Shown piece after piece: positions 1 to 13,858 of a stretch of 64,000 nucleotides of DNA (its first letter is position 1; each line of letters starts with the position of its first letter). Position numbers and translations under genes: made by a program. Origin of the DNA: Liolophura sinensis. Lineage: Eukaryota > Mollusca > Polyplacophora > Chitonida > Chitonidae. Where the stretch lies: NCBI RefSeq assembly GCF_032854445.1, contig NC_088302.1, forward strand, positions 22,021,788-22,085,787, given 5' to 3'. The notes under the pieces are model-generated. The model did no database searches, was not told where the DNA came from, and saw nothing but the letters and a program-made list of their open reading frames with translations.

Positions 1-426
1 ATCATTGAAAACTACTGGCTACTTCTACTTCCAGGTAGCTATCTTCCGCTATAATTATATATACCGGTTTATAATTTTAAACATTAAAATTATAATTGTT
101 GAAACTGGTTATCTGGAATTTCCCTTTGGATATTGTTTCACTGGTTCACGGCCTAAACTGTAATTTGAATACTTCGCTTATTACGTAACACGCGTGGATT
201 ATTTGTTGGTTGACAGCCATGCTACAAACCACGTCGCGTTTGAAATTTGGAAACTCGATTACCATGACGGTTGCTTTGAAGGTTTCTCATTAATGCAAGG
301 AAGCTGTTTGATCTGAATATGACGCATCGCAAAGGATTTCAGGCAGGTGTAGGCTACATGCATGTATACCCAGATATAATTAAAATATAACAATAAAATA
401 ATAAATTCGAAATGTATTGTTTTGGC
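1..426. other. no gene seen
   Basis: AT-rich sequence without a supported reading frame or repeat. Confidence 0.5.
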
Positions 427-776
427 ATGAGTGAGTGAGTGAGTGCTTGGGGTTTAACGTCGTACTTGACAATTTTCAGTCATATAACGACGAAGGAGCC
501 CTTTGAGTGCATGTAATGTGCCTCCTTGTTGCAGGACGGATTTACACCGCTGTTTTATCTTGTGCTGCTTCACTGAGACGACTTACCCAAAGCAAGTAAG
601 TCGCCCCGCCCGCGCCATTATAATGACACGGGTCAATCAGTCGCTGCACTATCCCCTTGGTGTTCAACGCCAAGCGAGGAAGCTACAACTTTTTCTTGTA
701 AGGTCTTAGGTGTCACCCGACCCAGGATCTACCGCTCCCGAAGAGGACCCTCTACCAACTGAGCTATCGGAACTGG
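427..776 (-). mobile_element. SINE family B, near full length
   Basis: On the minus strand it starts with a tRNA-like head (CCGATAGCTCAGTTGGTAGA, an A-box-like motif), has a body shared with 2431-2764 and 8799-9104, and ends in (CACT)n, seen as GAGTGAGTGAGTGAGTG on the plus strand. The conserved 3' block contains GGGGTTTAACGTCGTACTT. Short frames inside are accidental. Confidence 0.8.
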
Positions 777-2430
777 TAGCAAGGTGTTTATGTGATAAAT
801 ATCTAGCTTACCAATTTCACACAAGTGATTAACTTTTTTGTCTTACCTTCATTTGTTTGTGTATTATACATGAGGAGCGGTTTAATGTAATATCTGAAAT
901 TTCTAATGTATCATTCTATGTAAGACTATAGAAGAGTAAAACCAGAACTGTGAGGAGAGTGTGATAGTTGGTAAATGGTCGCATGTAATCGGTGAAATAC
1001 GACCTCTTGTCAATTAACCTCAGTTAGGGTTTCTTTCTAACTGTTCATGTAAATGCTTAAATGGGATGGCTTAATCAGAATTAGGTAAAAAAATGCATTT
1101 ATGTTGGTTGCAGTTTATTAGACGTATTTTGTCTAGAATTAATAAAAAAAATGATATGTTGTCATTGCACCGGAGGATGATGGGCACCGGTGATCGTTTG
1201 TGGTTGGGTTGGGGTGGGAGCGGGTGCTGATTTGATATCAGATGCATGTTAAAGTAGCTTTATTAAACACTGATGAGAAAGACTCTACTCTGAGCTGACT
1301 CCCTCAGGTATTGATCCCAGAGCGACCTAAACCGCATGACCAGGTGGAACTCAGATATATATACCTCACGTTCTTCACTATCATTATAAAGAAGTTTCCC
1401 TTTGATGCCGTGACTGCGAACGCGTCTGCCATAAGCGTGCACTACTATACATACCTTCTTGATATAGTGATTTGACAACTATTTTGTACGTCTAGAATTT
1501 CCTCTCCCCTACCCTCCACCACCCGTCACCACTACAACTGTCGGACTTTTTGGTTCTTGATATGTCCAGAATACAAACTAGAATAGACTTTTTGTAGGGT
1601 ACAGAACATTGTATTTAATGCGGTCACCGCCATGTTTATGTTAACGGAAGAAATTACAGGGCTTCTGGGAAAGGTCTGTACTGTATTGTCTATACTATCA
1701 AAGACTGCAAGATAATAACAAAATGGCTTTCCAGTCGACATAAAATCAGTTGCTGTGCCAGTTCTGTGCTTCATTGCTTTGTCTTAACATTTTTGTATTG
1801 ATGTTAACTTTTTCATTTCGTTCGTTACACTTCTATCTTGAATGCCAGAGGTTCTGTATAAGAATATTACACTTTCGCGCTTTTAAACATTGGGAATTCT
1901 CATTCAAATCAAACATTATTTATATGAAATATTGCGGCCAAAGCTTAAACTATTGCAGGATATAGACATATACCTGCATGTACCTTTTTTGTGTTAGTAT
2001 AACTCGTGCGCTTGTCTGTACTGTCTCCAGGTTACACAAGCGTTTTAACTTTCCTTCCTATTTATATTTTAAATTTGTCAACAATAACTGTATATTATCC
2101 CCTTACTTTCGTGTTGCACCATGTCACCATCACTCACACGCAGCCTCACTTTTCTCTACAACATATAAAAAATGAGCCTGGTTTCACGTGTTGCGGGAAG
2201 AGAAGTCATATCATTTTATCACCTTAGTAACCGCCAGGTGGGGTGGGTAGTAACACTGGGGTAACAGTTTTCAGTTCTGTTAGAAACAGACAAATTTCTA
2301 AGATATTTTAACCTGGTGTTAAATAGTAGTGCAGAAATTTATAGTATATCAACAACCATTAAAGTCTGTGTGGCAGTATTATTCAATCAGTGCTCCTTCA
2401 CTCTTCAGTTCGAAGACAAATCACCGACCC
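777..2430. other. no gene seen
   Basis: AT-rich intergenic or intronic sequence. The reading frames are short, overlapping and lack family motifs. Confidence 0.5.
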
Positions 2431-2764
2431 CGAGGGCTCAGTTGGTTGAGCGTCCTCTTCGGGGCGATAGATCCAGGGTTAATCTTGGGTCGTGTCACAC
2501 TTAAGATCTTAAAAGAGGAAGTTGTAGCTTCCTCGATTGGCGTTCTGCATTAAATGGAAGTACAAAGACTCGGGCTGGGCGGCTTACTTGCCTTGGGTAA
2601 GAAATCTCAGGGAAGCAGCACTAGATAAAAGAGCGGTGGAAATCCATCCTGCAGCAAGTAGGCACTTTACATGCACTCTAAGGACTCCTTCGTCGTTGTA
2701 TGGCTGAAAAATTGTTAAGAACGACGTTTAATAATAAACCCCAAGCCCTCACCCAGTCACTCAC
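2431..2764 (+). mobile_element. SINE family B, near full length
   Basis: tRNA-like head CCCCGAGGGCTCAGTTGGTT, body with CCAGGGTTAATCTTGGGTCG, and a 3' end in CACTCAC. Opposite orientation to the copy at 427-776. Confidence 0.8.
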
Positions 2765-5700
2765 TTGGACACAACATGTCGGAAGTGGGCATGTGTAAGC
2801 TCCAGTCTGACTGCAAACTGGAGGCATGCCACTTAACACAGACAATGCTTAAACGAAGAATTATGGGAAATAATTGTTCGTTCTTGTTGTTGGATCCGAC
2901 AACAAGTTACTGGACTGTCCGTTGCTTTGTATAGCAGAATAAGGCCATTTACTGGCTACTGCTGTATTACAGTCTTATTGTGACACATTTTCCCATGTTT
3001 AGCCATTTTCCCTTAAGATTTCCAACGTACCAGAATGCAGCGGAGTGCAGATGTCTTAAGCCTTAAGTCAAAAATTAAAACAGCTACATTTAAAACAATT
3101 TGCTCTACAAAGTTAAACATTTGTACACTTATTCTTTACTTAAGAACAATGTACCAACCATAATTTCAGTTCTTTCCTGTTCCGAGTTTGGTTTTTTAAG
3201 CAATTTATGACTTAAGTCCTTAGTTACTTGATAAATTCGGGCCCAGGTCCCAGAATCACGAAGTTGTGTTAGATTTAAGAAGACTTAGTAAGACTTAATC
3301 TTTACTTCGGATATTATTCCTGAACTTAAAATTGAAATTAAATGCGAATTGTAATTTTTGTCGCGTGGACCAAAGAGAAGTCAAAATTCGTTAAAGTGGA
3401 CCAACAGATTTAGGGTAGTAAAGACTTTCGAAGTTAAGACTAAACCTGACGTAGTTCTAGGGCAGCTTCATAATCCTGAGGCCAGAGATCCCGTTAACGT
3501 CACGAAGAACAAAGAACAGGGTTTATTTACATGGGTCTCTTTCGCCAATTTCAGGTAAAAACGCTACATACACATCACCACCAAGGCGACATAATGTTTC
3601 AACCTACGACGATGGAACTAGCCTACCAGCATATATCGTTTCCTGCGGCTTTTGAAATAAGACTCATTCAGACTGGTGTTGCATTTCACTCTGAGCTGGT
3701 TATCAAAGATCTCGTCCATGTAGCTTGATTATCTAATACCGTTTCTGACATTGCCTTCATAGGATAAAAAAGGGCCTCTTCGGTATCAAAGAAAGACTTA
3801 CCTGTCGATTACAGCCAGACTTAATTAACAGATAGACTGACGAAGCCAAGGGGTTGCCATGGTGACAAGAGAGTATGGTATATTTTAATTAAAATAAATA
3901 CATTGTTATGAGGCTAGATGTCAAGACCTATCTGCAGTTGTCAGTAACCGAAGTCTAATCAGCAAGGCTTCGTCATCACTACAGTCTGAGCTATGCTTAT
4001 ATTTTGCGATATATCACGCTGTCCAGGTGAAGACCTGCATTTACATAACGAACATCAACATGCTCGATGTTTTCAGTCTGACAGCTATTCCTCAGATGTG
4101 ACAATTAAATATATAATAACTTCGTAATTTAAAGAGAAAAAATTTTCTTCCCATTGTGGCAACCACGAATAAAAGAAAACTAAGAAATTAGACAAAGTTT
4201 AGAAATGTGCTAATGATTTCAATTTCAGAAGTATTCAGGAAGGATTTCAGTGTTTCTGTCGTTCTTTTATTTCATAAGCTTAAGTTCACGTGTCAAAAGA
4301 AATCGTCTGTGGAACTAATATTTCGAGATTTTTCCACGAACTAAAAAATGCTTACTATTATTATCATATACCTTTCCCACCCCCAAGTAATGGGATTGAT
4401 ATTATGTCAACGTTCCAAAAGCAGTGCTGACAAGCTGCAAACTCTGTATCGAACGTGATGCATGTATTTCGTTTACTTTTACAAGTTTACAAAGTTTATC
4501 AAATCAAGATGGCGACCAACACAATGCAACAGGCCTTAGTCTGTGACGGAAAATAACACGTAATTCCAGCACGGTGTTTCTACTTTTGAGGCTTATAATG
4601 TAAAATAAAACTGATAACAAAGTACAATCTCTGGACATTTCGCCCAGAAAGATATATATGGAAAGCTTGAACTCTTGTAAATCAAAAGGTATGTGAGCGG
4701 AAGCTAGGCGTAATGACCACATTGCTTCCATCGACATGCTTTGGTTCAAACTCTGATAAAAGTTTCCCGTGCCCAGTGGACGTACGTGATATCTGATGCC
4801 CGACTGCACCCTTCAGCATAATGCTTCACAAGGGAATCCCGACCCTGCTTTAATCAAACAGGGTATTATACAGGAAAAGCCATTTTTTTAAAGCTCAGAG
4901 TGGTCGGTCGCGAGTTGGAAGAGTAGACTCCATCCCAGAAGGATCTGCCATGAGGGAGTTTATCCATGATTAACAGTGGCTACAACTGACACGAAATTAA
5001 TAAATGTCTCTGTGCATATTTATTATGGCGTTGATAATGACAAAGCTCTCGTGACTGAGAAGTGGCTCTCTACCGCGCTGTGCTATGGGAAATCGTGCAG
5101 ATGCCGAGCCTTAGCTGATATAAAACTCTACACTGACGGACATTATAACAGTAGCGCTGCGTTGTATAATGTCTAGACGGGAAAATGTATGTGTTAGACA
5201 ACAGAGCAAAAAATAACTGGAACTTTACGAGCCAAGCCCAGTTCCGTGATTCAACTTAAGAAGCTTGTAATATATGTGGAAGCCAATAAAAATATCCTTG
5301 AAAAAAATCAAACAATTATTACATATAAAGTATATACAATTACTCTATTTACTAAATGTGTTTTGTTTGAAGGTATGGTCAAGAATATTGGCGGTTTGTC
5401 AGCTTTTACAAAAAAAGCCATATTTACTGACTGACATGGCAAATTTATTGTTTTGTTTGATCGTCCTCTAACGTTATCAAGTCAAGAATTTGCCACTTGT
5501 ATATAAGAGCGCGTTCAGTGGGTGTACTAACGAGGAATGTCCCGTGGTAAACTATGATGGCTAATTTCGGCCATCTAGACCTCAGCTTCTCGTGCAATTT
5601 CGTGGAGGCCGTTGATTTGACAAAACCACGACATTCGTGCCCCTGCGGAAGGCGCGAATCTGTGCAGTGTGAGTCTTTCATGGAGAACGAAGGTCGAGGT

Positions 5701-6244
5701 TTGGTTAAATCAGTGCGCTAGGCTCTTCTATCATACATTCTAGCATCACTCAGACAACATTTTGTGTTATAGTTAACAGATTTATTTTTGAGTGTATCCA
5801 AGATATTAGATGCGCGTATCGCCGAGGGCGCGGATATAACAACAGACAACAGACTTTGTGTTAAATTGAACACATTAATTCTCTGAGTGTAGGAAAAATC
5901 CGAAAACTCGCAAACGTTTGGATTCAAGCCTATAGGTTTTACCCATGTCAAGTTTTATCCTCTCTTCTTTCTTCTGTTATAAAACCAGTCTCCAATTATT
6001 CAGCGCGTACAAAGCATATGCCATCGGGTAGCTGAAGAGAGTGCTAATTAGCTTAAGATTCGGCTTAAAGAAAACCTAAAACAATGACACTATAGGCTGA
6101 AAGGAGCACATTTTTTTTTATCTCGTGGGGCCTCGCCATACACGTTAAGTCCGAAAATGGCAAAACTGGCATACATCGCTGAGTTCATCCCGTCCTCCAG
6201 CTTTAACACCTTGTAATTTATGGTGTCTTGCCTCTCAGCCATTG
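2765..6244. other. no gene seen
   Basis: No supported coding exon. A short ATGGCGACC start in good context at 4510 stops after 15 codons. Confidence 0.45.
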
Positions 6245-6480
6245 AGAGTCGTTAAAACTGCCGGCTTGTTCGTGTAAACTCGGAACCTACGTCCATCATT
6301 CCGGTTTTCCGATCGTCAAGCGGAAAACGTTCGCTACCTTCTGGGAAGAAGAGTTCTACCGGAAGTGCACGAACTGCCCTTCGGCGGTTTCCGACGGCAA
6401 TTCTCCTCCTAACACAGAAGACTTCAGGACTAGTTCTTAGGCAAAATGGAGTCACCCACAGCAGATGTTGGCGCTGACTT
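6245..6480 (+). promoter_or_regulatory. possible promoter or 5' exon island
   Basis: More GC/CpG-rich than its surroundings. It contains ACCGGAAGT (an ETS-type site) near 6358-6366 and an ATG in fair context at 6445, followed by 17 codons (MESPTADVGADFIYNLSA) before TGA. No downstream exon was recognised, so this is only suggestive. Confidence 0.2.
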
Positions 6481-7457
6481 TATTTATAATTTATCAGCTT
6501 GAGGTACATATTAGAATTTTTTATGGCATGCACCAGCGAGGAAATATATACTCTTGCCAATGGCATTTGTTTGATATTTAAGCCTTCTTCCCCTTTAATA
6601 AAGAATTCATAGGTAAATACAGTTAGAACGTACATGCATTGAAATGCGAAAATGCCGTGTGCAGCAGCAAACATATATGCATAAAATGAACACAAATCGA
6701 ATGACCTAATTTACCGTTAATATTGGGTGACCTGCGTGCAGTGTTTTGGCCTGACTGAATCTTTGAATGAACAATCAGTATGAGTCATGGGAACAGTTCG
6801 TGGCCTATCAGTTGCTTGGACGCACGAGGAGTGGGTTCCCAGGACAGGGAATTGTGTAGATTTCCCCCTCTCAGTATTTGTAAGGCATGGGACTTTGATG
6901 ACACCAAGAGGTCGTGGACGTCGGGGGGACAATTTGCGTAATCTATCTAGCTCCAGCCACCAGTATGTGTCGTGTGCAAATTGATACGTCACACGCGGGA
7001 AAGGTGGTCGGTAACAAGCCAAAGGAAGGATTTATCTCGGGCTTTCAGGTTTCCGAACCCCTAAATGAACAAATCTTGAGGATGGAGTTAAATAGCAAGC
7101 CAGTAATTATTGATATCATAACTTGGTATACTAAAACAACGCCGAGATATGGAGCACTTTAATCATGAATTCTATTTTCGGTGTTACTTTCCTGTTAGGT
7201 TTTACATATTTCAATACATTTTTACAAAATAACGCTTATGATCTGCAACGTGTTATTTTTTCCAGCCTGTACAAAGAATTGCCCCCCTCCCCACAACACC
7301 CCGCACCCCCGCTCACGAGTTCGCCTTGACAATATGCCAGAACGATTTATCCTTCAACACGGTATATGATGTATAATTCATTTATCGCATACCTTAAAGG
7401 TGCCTCTGGGACATCTCAGAAAATACGGGCTAATTATTCTGTATAGTTCATATATCT
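6481..7457. other. no gene seen
   Basis: Nothing recognisable. Short frames on both strands overlap one another at 6717-7162. Confidence 0.45.
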
Positions 7458-7703
7458 ATTATTATATTATATTATATTAGATTACATTAGATTAGATTAC
7501 ATTACATTACATTATATTACATTACATTACATTACATTACATTATATTATATTATATTATATTATATTATATTATATTATATTATATTATATTATATTAT
7601 ATTATATTATATTATATTATATTATATTATATTATATTATATTATATTATATTATATTATATTATATTATATTACATTACATTACATTACATTACATTAT
7701 ATA
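7458..7703. repeat. pentanucleotide microsatellite (ATTAY)n
   Basis: About 246 bp. A long pure ATTAT core is flanked on both sides by ATTAC and some ATTAG units. Confidence 0.95.
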
Positions 7704-8283
7704 CACCTGTCAAATTGCCCCAAACCAGGCTGTTATCCAGCCGGGCACAATGAGAACCGCGTGATGGATACCACTGACAGTTTACATCACACTAAGGCCT
7801 GCGTGCGATTTGTATATAGAGAATTTAACACGTAATAAATCATTAACAAAGCCGATCATAATATTGATTCATGTACTCTTCGTCTTTCAATCAATCTATA
7901 TTAGCCTGTTCAACTATTTTTGCCATCTATTTATTCATTTGTCTATTTATTTACTTAAGGATTCAAGTGTTTTTAAAATATATTTATTTCATTCATGTCT
8001 TTGCGTATTCACCTCTGCATGTTCATTTCTTTACGTGTCCTCATGTATTTGTGTTTTTCATTTTTTAGGTTTTAATTATTAATTTTTTTTTTTTTAATGA
8101 TTTATTTGTTTAAATATCTGTGTAATTTGTTAAAAGTGGCTATCTCAGATATATATTTTGGACAGATCCGTCTCTCCCAATTACAGCTACGTTACCGTAC
8201 CAGACAGATTTGTGTGTCACCGGGGTTAGAAGAAAATCCTTTTCTCATGAACAACATGAATTCTCGCCATGAGGAGTTATCCC

Positions 8284-8347
8284 TACGGTATGTGTGCTTG
8301 GAGTTTTACGTCGTACCTTAGAATTTTTCATCCATATATGATTACCA
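8284..8347 (-). mobile_element. SINE family B, 3' end fragment
   Basis: GGAGTTTTACGTCGTACCTT and the following bases match the conserved 3' block of family B. No head is present. Confidence 0.5.
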
Positions 8348-8798
8348 TTACCCCTACAGGGGTGAACTTTTACAACGAAGCCAAAAAGAACCCTTGACAT
8401 TTTTGATAGTGCACCAAGTCGCAACTAAACAACAAAACGCCTTATATGAAGCCGTTGTGACCTGTCAACCCGGATTTGTTTGAACATTTGTGACACCATG
8501 TACAGATGTTGTATTACTGACTGTAAACTAGATGCATGACATATGATATAACTCACAGAATATGTTTTCCAGCCGAAGCTAGCAAATTGTCTCACAGGTG
8601 GTGCAGCATAGTGAATTTTTTTTCATGCAGAAAAGTACGAATAACTTACTTGATTCTAAAGTGCAATTATTATAATTGTCTGTTTAGAAGTGGAGTGATG
8701 CGATTCATACAATGTACATGTACTTTTTGTTTTATCAGAAGACAATTTAAAGTAAGTCCAAAAGTACATTTCCGTATTTAAACGCGATTTCCTGAGAG

Positions 8799-9104
8799 TG
8801 AGTGAGTGAGTGAGTGCTGGGGGTTTAACGTCTTAATTAACAATTTTTCAGTCATATGATGATGACGGAGTCCTTAGAGTGTATGTAATGTGCCTTCTTG
8901 TTGCAGGACGGATTTCCACCCCTCTTTTATCCAGTGCTGCTTCACCGAGACGCCTTACCGAAGGCAAGTAAGCGGCCCCGCCATTATACTGATAGGGGTC
9001 AACCAGTAGTTGCAATGTCCCCTTAATGCTAAAGATCAAGCGAGGAAGCTGCAACTTCCTCTTTTAAAGTCTTAGGTGTGACTCGACCCAGGATTGATCC
9101 TGGG
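8799..9104 (-). mobile_element. SINE family B, 5'-truncated, with target-site duplication
   Basis: Ends in (CACT)n on the minus strand. It begins within the second half of the tRNA-like head (CCCCAGGATCAATCCTGGG). The perfect 13-bp direct repeat GATTTCCTGAGAG flanks it at 8786-8798 and 9105-9117, so the truncation probably happened at insertion. Confidence 0.9.
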
Positions 9105-9117
9105 GATTTCCTGAGAG

Positions 9118-9780
9118 AGTTCCCGTCATAACAAAGCATGATTATATGCGTAACCCAAAATTATTTGATCATATTTGATCTACGGCTAGAGAGTTTTAAG
9201 CTATTCCGAAGCTTCAGGTTGGTTTACGCAATCTTACCTTAATAAACAGATCAAAAAAATGAAACATTTTCTGGAGGTGTGAACGTGTGAGCACCGAGCG
9301 TTCTAAGCTGTGGGCTACTTCGACACTATGCTGTATGCGACGCCAAAAGTCAGCCTTACTAATCATGTAGTTATTTCTAGCCATCACTGAGTAACCGCGT
9401 GTGTGCTTGAATATTGGTGTTAATTAATAATGAGGATATTAACGTGCTCCAACGACCCCCCCCCCCCCCACTCCCCCACCTTTAGCCACCTCCTCCCAAC
9501 GCTACTTGTCGGCACACACTCACAATTTCGTTATTCTGCACCTGTGATACAACTAGCTCTCTGGACAATGACACAAATTAAAAAAAAAAACAAAAAAAAA
9601 CACACACTGGCCTTCTTAATTAATGTGTCATGATCCTTATACAACAATATATTATACGAAAGGGGCACTTCAGCGTTCGATACCCCATGGAGAGCTGAGA
9701 TAGACGGTATTTCCTACATTACAGATAACACGATCGTACAATCAATACACGCTTGTGCTGCCATGTTGTGGCGTTATGGG
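9118..9780. other. no gene seen
   Basis: Contains short C-rich and A-rich runs (9458-9470, 9580-9600). No coding evidence. Confidence 0.45.
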
Positions 9781-10115
9781 GTATAACGACAGATTGCTAA
9801 TACGTTGCGATTTTATCAGGGCTGTTGGCGATAGCAGGATGATAAGTTGAGTGTAATTGCATCATGGTGCGATGCGATGTTATTACCATATTACGACGGA
9901 TGGGTGAGATACAAGCATGGCGGTATGCTATATAACGGGGGATGTGTGCTATACCAGAACGACGGTTATGTGCTATAGCGGTATAACATCTTGCGATGCT
10001 AGGACGGCTGTGCATGTGCAATGCCCTCATGGTTGTGTGCGATAGCAGGACGATACGTTGCAATGTTACTACGGTTGTTGCGATAGCAGGATGATACGTT
10101 GCAATGCTGTCATCT
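9781..10115. repeat. degenerate minisatellite
   Basis: Diverged copies of a unit containing GCGATAGCAGGATGATACGT followed by TGCAATG, clearest at 10050-10110. A 120-codon open frame on the minus strand comes from the repeat and is not called. Confidence 0.6.
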
Positions 10116-13100
10116 ATGCAACAATCACGTTTAAGAAGATTACTCCCTGAAACGGGCATCCCAACCGTTCAGAAATGTTACAGTATTTTAAGTTCATGAA
10201 AAGTTTTGCAAGAATACTCATTATATACTACAAGACGTTTTTGAGAAGTTACCTTTCCAGCAGCCTGGTCTACCCAAGTCGCATTATATACGGTCTTGCA
10301 ATAATTCAAGAAGGTTAGTATTGTCTACTATAGTTATCCAAGGGCTCATGACGAATATAGTCTACAAAAGCGCCCTGTTACAAAACATGAAGTTTACAGG
10401 CCGTCATATCGACAATAATACTGTAATAATTTAGGAAGCCCTGTCCCCAATACTAAAACTCAATAGTTCCCAAAGGTCAACTGCCACACCCGGAAGAAAT
10501 GGGACGAGTGACATGATGGATTACTTCAGGTTATTGCCCTGTAGGTGACTCCAGAGATCCGCACCACGCTGCGACATTGTCTCATCTCCCAGATACAGCC
10601 CACAGCTCATCCATTATTGAGCTTTGTCTTACCTATGACGTTTGCATATCTTCAGTAATGGTTTCCAAGGGCACGCGGTTGTAATTACTGCTTGTCTTCT
10701 TATCGGAGGGCATTGATCTCTAGGTCTATACTACAAAAGTGAAGTGGTTCCGCCATATTGCCTAGTCCCCTCGAGTATTTTTTTTTTTCAACTTTGTTAT
10801 TGATGTGGTATGAATTCATTGCATCAGATTGTTAGTCTTGACATTGTAACATAAGCTTGAACAGTTGTTTTTCGAACTCTTTTCATCCTGGACATTTTTT
10901 CTATATAGATTCACCGTTACGTAAAAGTGGAAAGCCTACCTCCATATTATATGATCAGATTGAAGCCTTATCTGTCCATGTTAGACAACATTTGTAACAT
11001 AGAACCAGTTCAAATATGTGCATAATTGCGCATTTTAAGGTGTTCATGAACACTTTTACACTACCCACATTTTCTTTGTAAATGTTTCACTGAACCGTTT
11101 GAGATCATCAGGGAATCTTGCACAGAGTCCTCTACGAGGATCCGGATCTTTCATTGCATAAGTCCTTCGCATATCGAGTTCTACGGGCCAAGAAGCTTAT
11201 CAACCTGTCACGTTGTTTATGCGAAGATATAAGATTCCCCAAGATGGCATTTACATGGCTATGAAGCATGTTACTCATCCTCCTTTTTCAAAGTGTGTAA
11301 TATTGCCTCGAACTATACCTCTGTTTTCATTCCCTAGTGTGACACAAATAAGTCAGTCCGAATAAAAAATATTCTTTAATAAAATAAGCACGAGATTTAC
11401 AAATCACCAACAACCGAATATGCATATCACAAACGAGCTGAACGCTATTAAATTCTGTGTTTCGTAAATTTCTGACCGCAGTCATTGTATCATAGGTTTT
11501 TAAGCTATGGGACTGTGCTATCAAATCTGTAGGGTCTAAAGGTTCAAAACAGGAAACAGCGACTCGAGCTATCGTCATGAAGATTGAAATTTGCGATCTT
11601 GTTTAAAATTAGACATAAACTGACATATGGTGTTCAATACATGCGACTGTCTTATATAGGTATTGGATTCGTATTGTAAATCTGATCCAGGCTTCATTGA
11701 GGATCATACGAAGGCTCATGCTTCAGCAAACGGCACGCAATATGCCCCTTTCAATTATACAGAGACCAAATACCGGAGTTGTCGTTTCCATTATGAGTGT
11801 TCATTATACTGTTTGGTAGTTGGTTTCGTCAAAGAATAATGAATAACTTCAGCTGGAGCTTTCGGATATTCCAAAACATCCCTCAACACTATAAGCTAAC
11901 AGGCAGAAACAAGCATCTGCTTTGTAAGATGTGGAGTGGACATTTTATCAAAATGGTCAAAATGGAGACTGCGTAGTACATGGATGCTGAGATGACAGCG
12001 TTCTCAATGCATTGTGTGATGTCGCACATAATGGACGGAAGCACGAAATATTCACATTGCACGATTCATCGTTCGCTGTCCATGAACAATGAACTTATTA
12101 TTATTTTTTATTTTTGCAATGTGTACACAAAATCAGAAGATATTTTAATCTAAAGATGGCTGTACTGTGCTTCCATATATTTGTCAGACACACGGAAACG
12201 TAGATCACACGGTAATTGACCCGATGTAAGGCCTAAATGCCTTTCAGGCAATCAGACAACCATCATGAAAATATTGTGCATTTAGATATGTGACATCCAC
12301 ATTAGTAGATGAATGGAGAATTGCTCACTCGCAATGTTCCTGTCAGGAGTTATTAGAGGTATATTGATCCATATACAACAAATATAAACAACAAACAGGA
12401 CAAATACTTCAAGTGGTATTCACACCATTCCTGAACAGAAATAGGACGGCTTGAAGAAACCTCACATGAAGGTGTTTACACATTGGATTTAAACACCCAT
12501 CAACATGAAACGAACCACATTTGCAGTTTTAGCTGAAAACAGTATGACAAACTGAACATCCTAACACAGTCAAGGTATATAGCCAAGCCATAAATGTAAG
12601 CTGCATGTATTTTGTAACTTGTGAATATATTGTAAAAACTGTGCGAATACATGTGCCTTTAGTTTAAGGCAGTCAAGATACATGTAATTCTTTGTCCACA
12701 GCAGTCGAACTTCTTTCTGAAGTTAGGATGTTAGCAAGATTCCGGCCGAAAGGCAGTTGTTTATTTCGGCTTAAGTGAAATGTTCTTTAATGCGGCGTTA
12801 AAACACGAATCAAATATACTGTAAGCAGTTATGAAAGAGGATTTGTAGGGCAAGCAATGTCGTCACACGTAACCTTTGATTTCAGTAACCGTATACGTGA
12901 GTGAAATTTTGGGGTTTGGCTTCACGTGGACTAGTAGAGTGAGGCCATACAAGTTTTTACCTTGCTATATACATGTAGATGACGTTCAACTATAATCCGA
13001 AATGCTCACTACAAATGTGTTATGTTCAAAACAAAGTACTGTTCAAACACGTGTGCTTAAATTTAGGCGCGCTAATTGAAAAGATTCCAGGAGTACCATC

Positions 13101-13426
13101 TAGCAAATAAAATAACCCAGAAAAAAGTAAAACACCATCAAGACAGAAAAAAACATACAACATATATTGTAATTTTTGTCAGAAATTGGCAACTGTGGCC
13201 TACCCGTTCACTATATTATGCGAACGACAAACTTAATAAATGATACAAGTTTGTTTTTATCACGTGGTAGTTTTGAAAACTCAAAAAGTTCAGCCCAGTT
13301 ACACGGAAGCCTTACATAAACATACCTCAACTTTGATAATACGACCGAGTTGTGGCTTAAATAAGAAATATATATACAGCTTGAATCTGTACATGGACAT
13401 CTGTGTACGTGTATGTACTGAGATGT
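10116..13426. other. no gene seen, SINE A tail fragment inside
   Basis: No supported exon. A SINE A tail remnant lies at 12774-12816 (plus), recognisable as GTGAAATGTTCTTTAATGCG followed by a GTTAAAACACGAATCAAAT tail. Confidence 0.45.
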
Positions 13427-13613
13427 AGCATTATGGTGGGTGGAAACCGGGCAGAGCCCGGGGGAAATCCACGACCATCCGCAGGTTGCTGCAGACCTTC
13501 CCACGTACGGCCGGAGAGGGAGGCAGCATAAGCGCAAAGCGACCGCATTGGTGAGAGGCTCCTGGGTCATTACGCTGCGCTAGCGCGCTAACCGACTGAG
13601 CCACGGAGGCCCC
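13427..13613 (-). mobile_element. SINE family A, head and body
   Basis: The minus strand starts GGGGCCTCCGTGGCTCAGTC (A box) and carries a B-box-like segment and the body with CCGGTTTCCACCCACCATAA. The 3' tail is missing. Confidence 0.85.
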
Positions 13614-13713
13614 GCCTAGATAGTGATGCTAAAACCTGGCTCAGAGGCAAGGCGTCAATTATGTACATACAGGAGCAATATCTTCCAAACACGATGTAAC
13701 GGCCTTATGGCTT

Positions 13714-13858
13714 ACAATGGTGGGGCTGGATTGTCCTCAACAGTGCTTGGCGAAGACAGGTGGTTTATACCACCTGGACTCGAACTCACAGTGACCGCAT
13801 TGGTGAGAGGCTCCTGGGTCACGCTGGCACGCAAACGACCTCGGTTACGGTGGCCCCG
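13714..13858 (-). mobile_element. SINE family A, diverged copy
   Basis: Contains CTGGACTCGAACTCACAGTG and GAGAGGCTCCTGGGTCA of the head. The remainder is diverged. Confidence 0.65.

Noticed and set aside
4505-4556. ATGGCGACC start in YY1-like context (AAGATGGCGACC)
   Set aside because: The frame stops after 15 codons with no convincing donor, and no downstream exon was recognised.
9797-10159. 120-codon minus-strand frame
   Set aside because: Lies entirely in a degenerate minisatellite and is His/Thr/Ile-rich without domain similarity.
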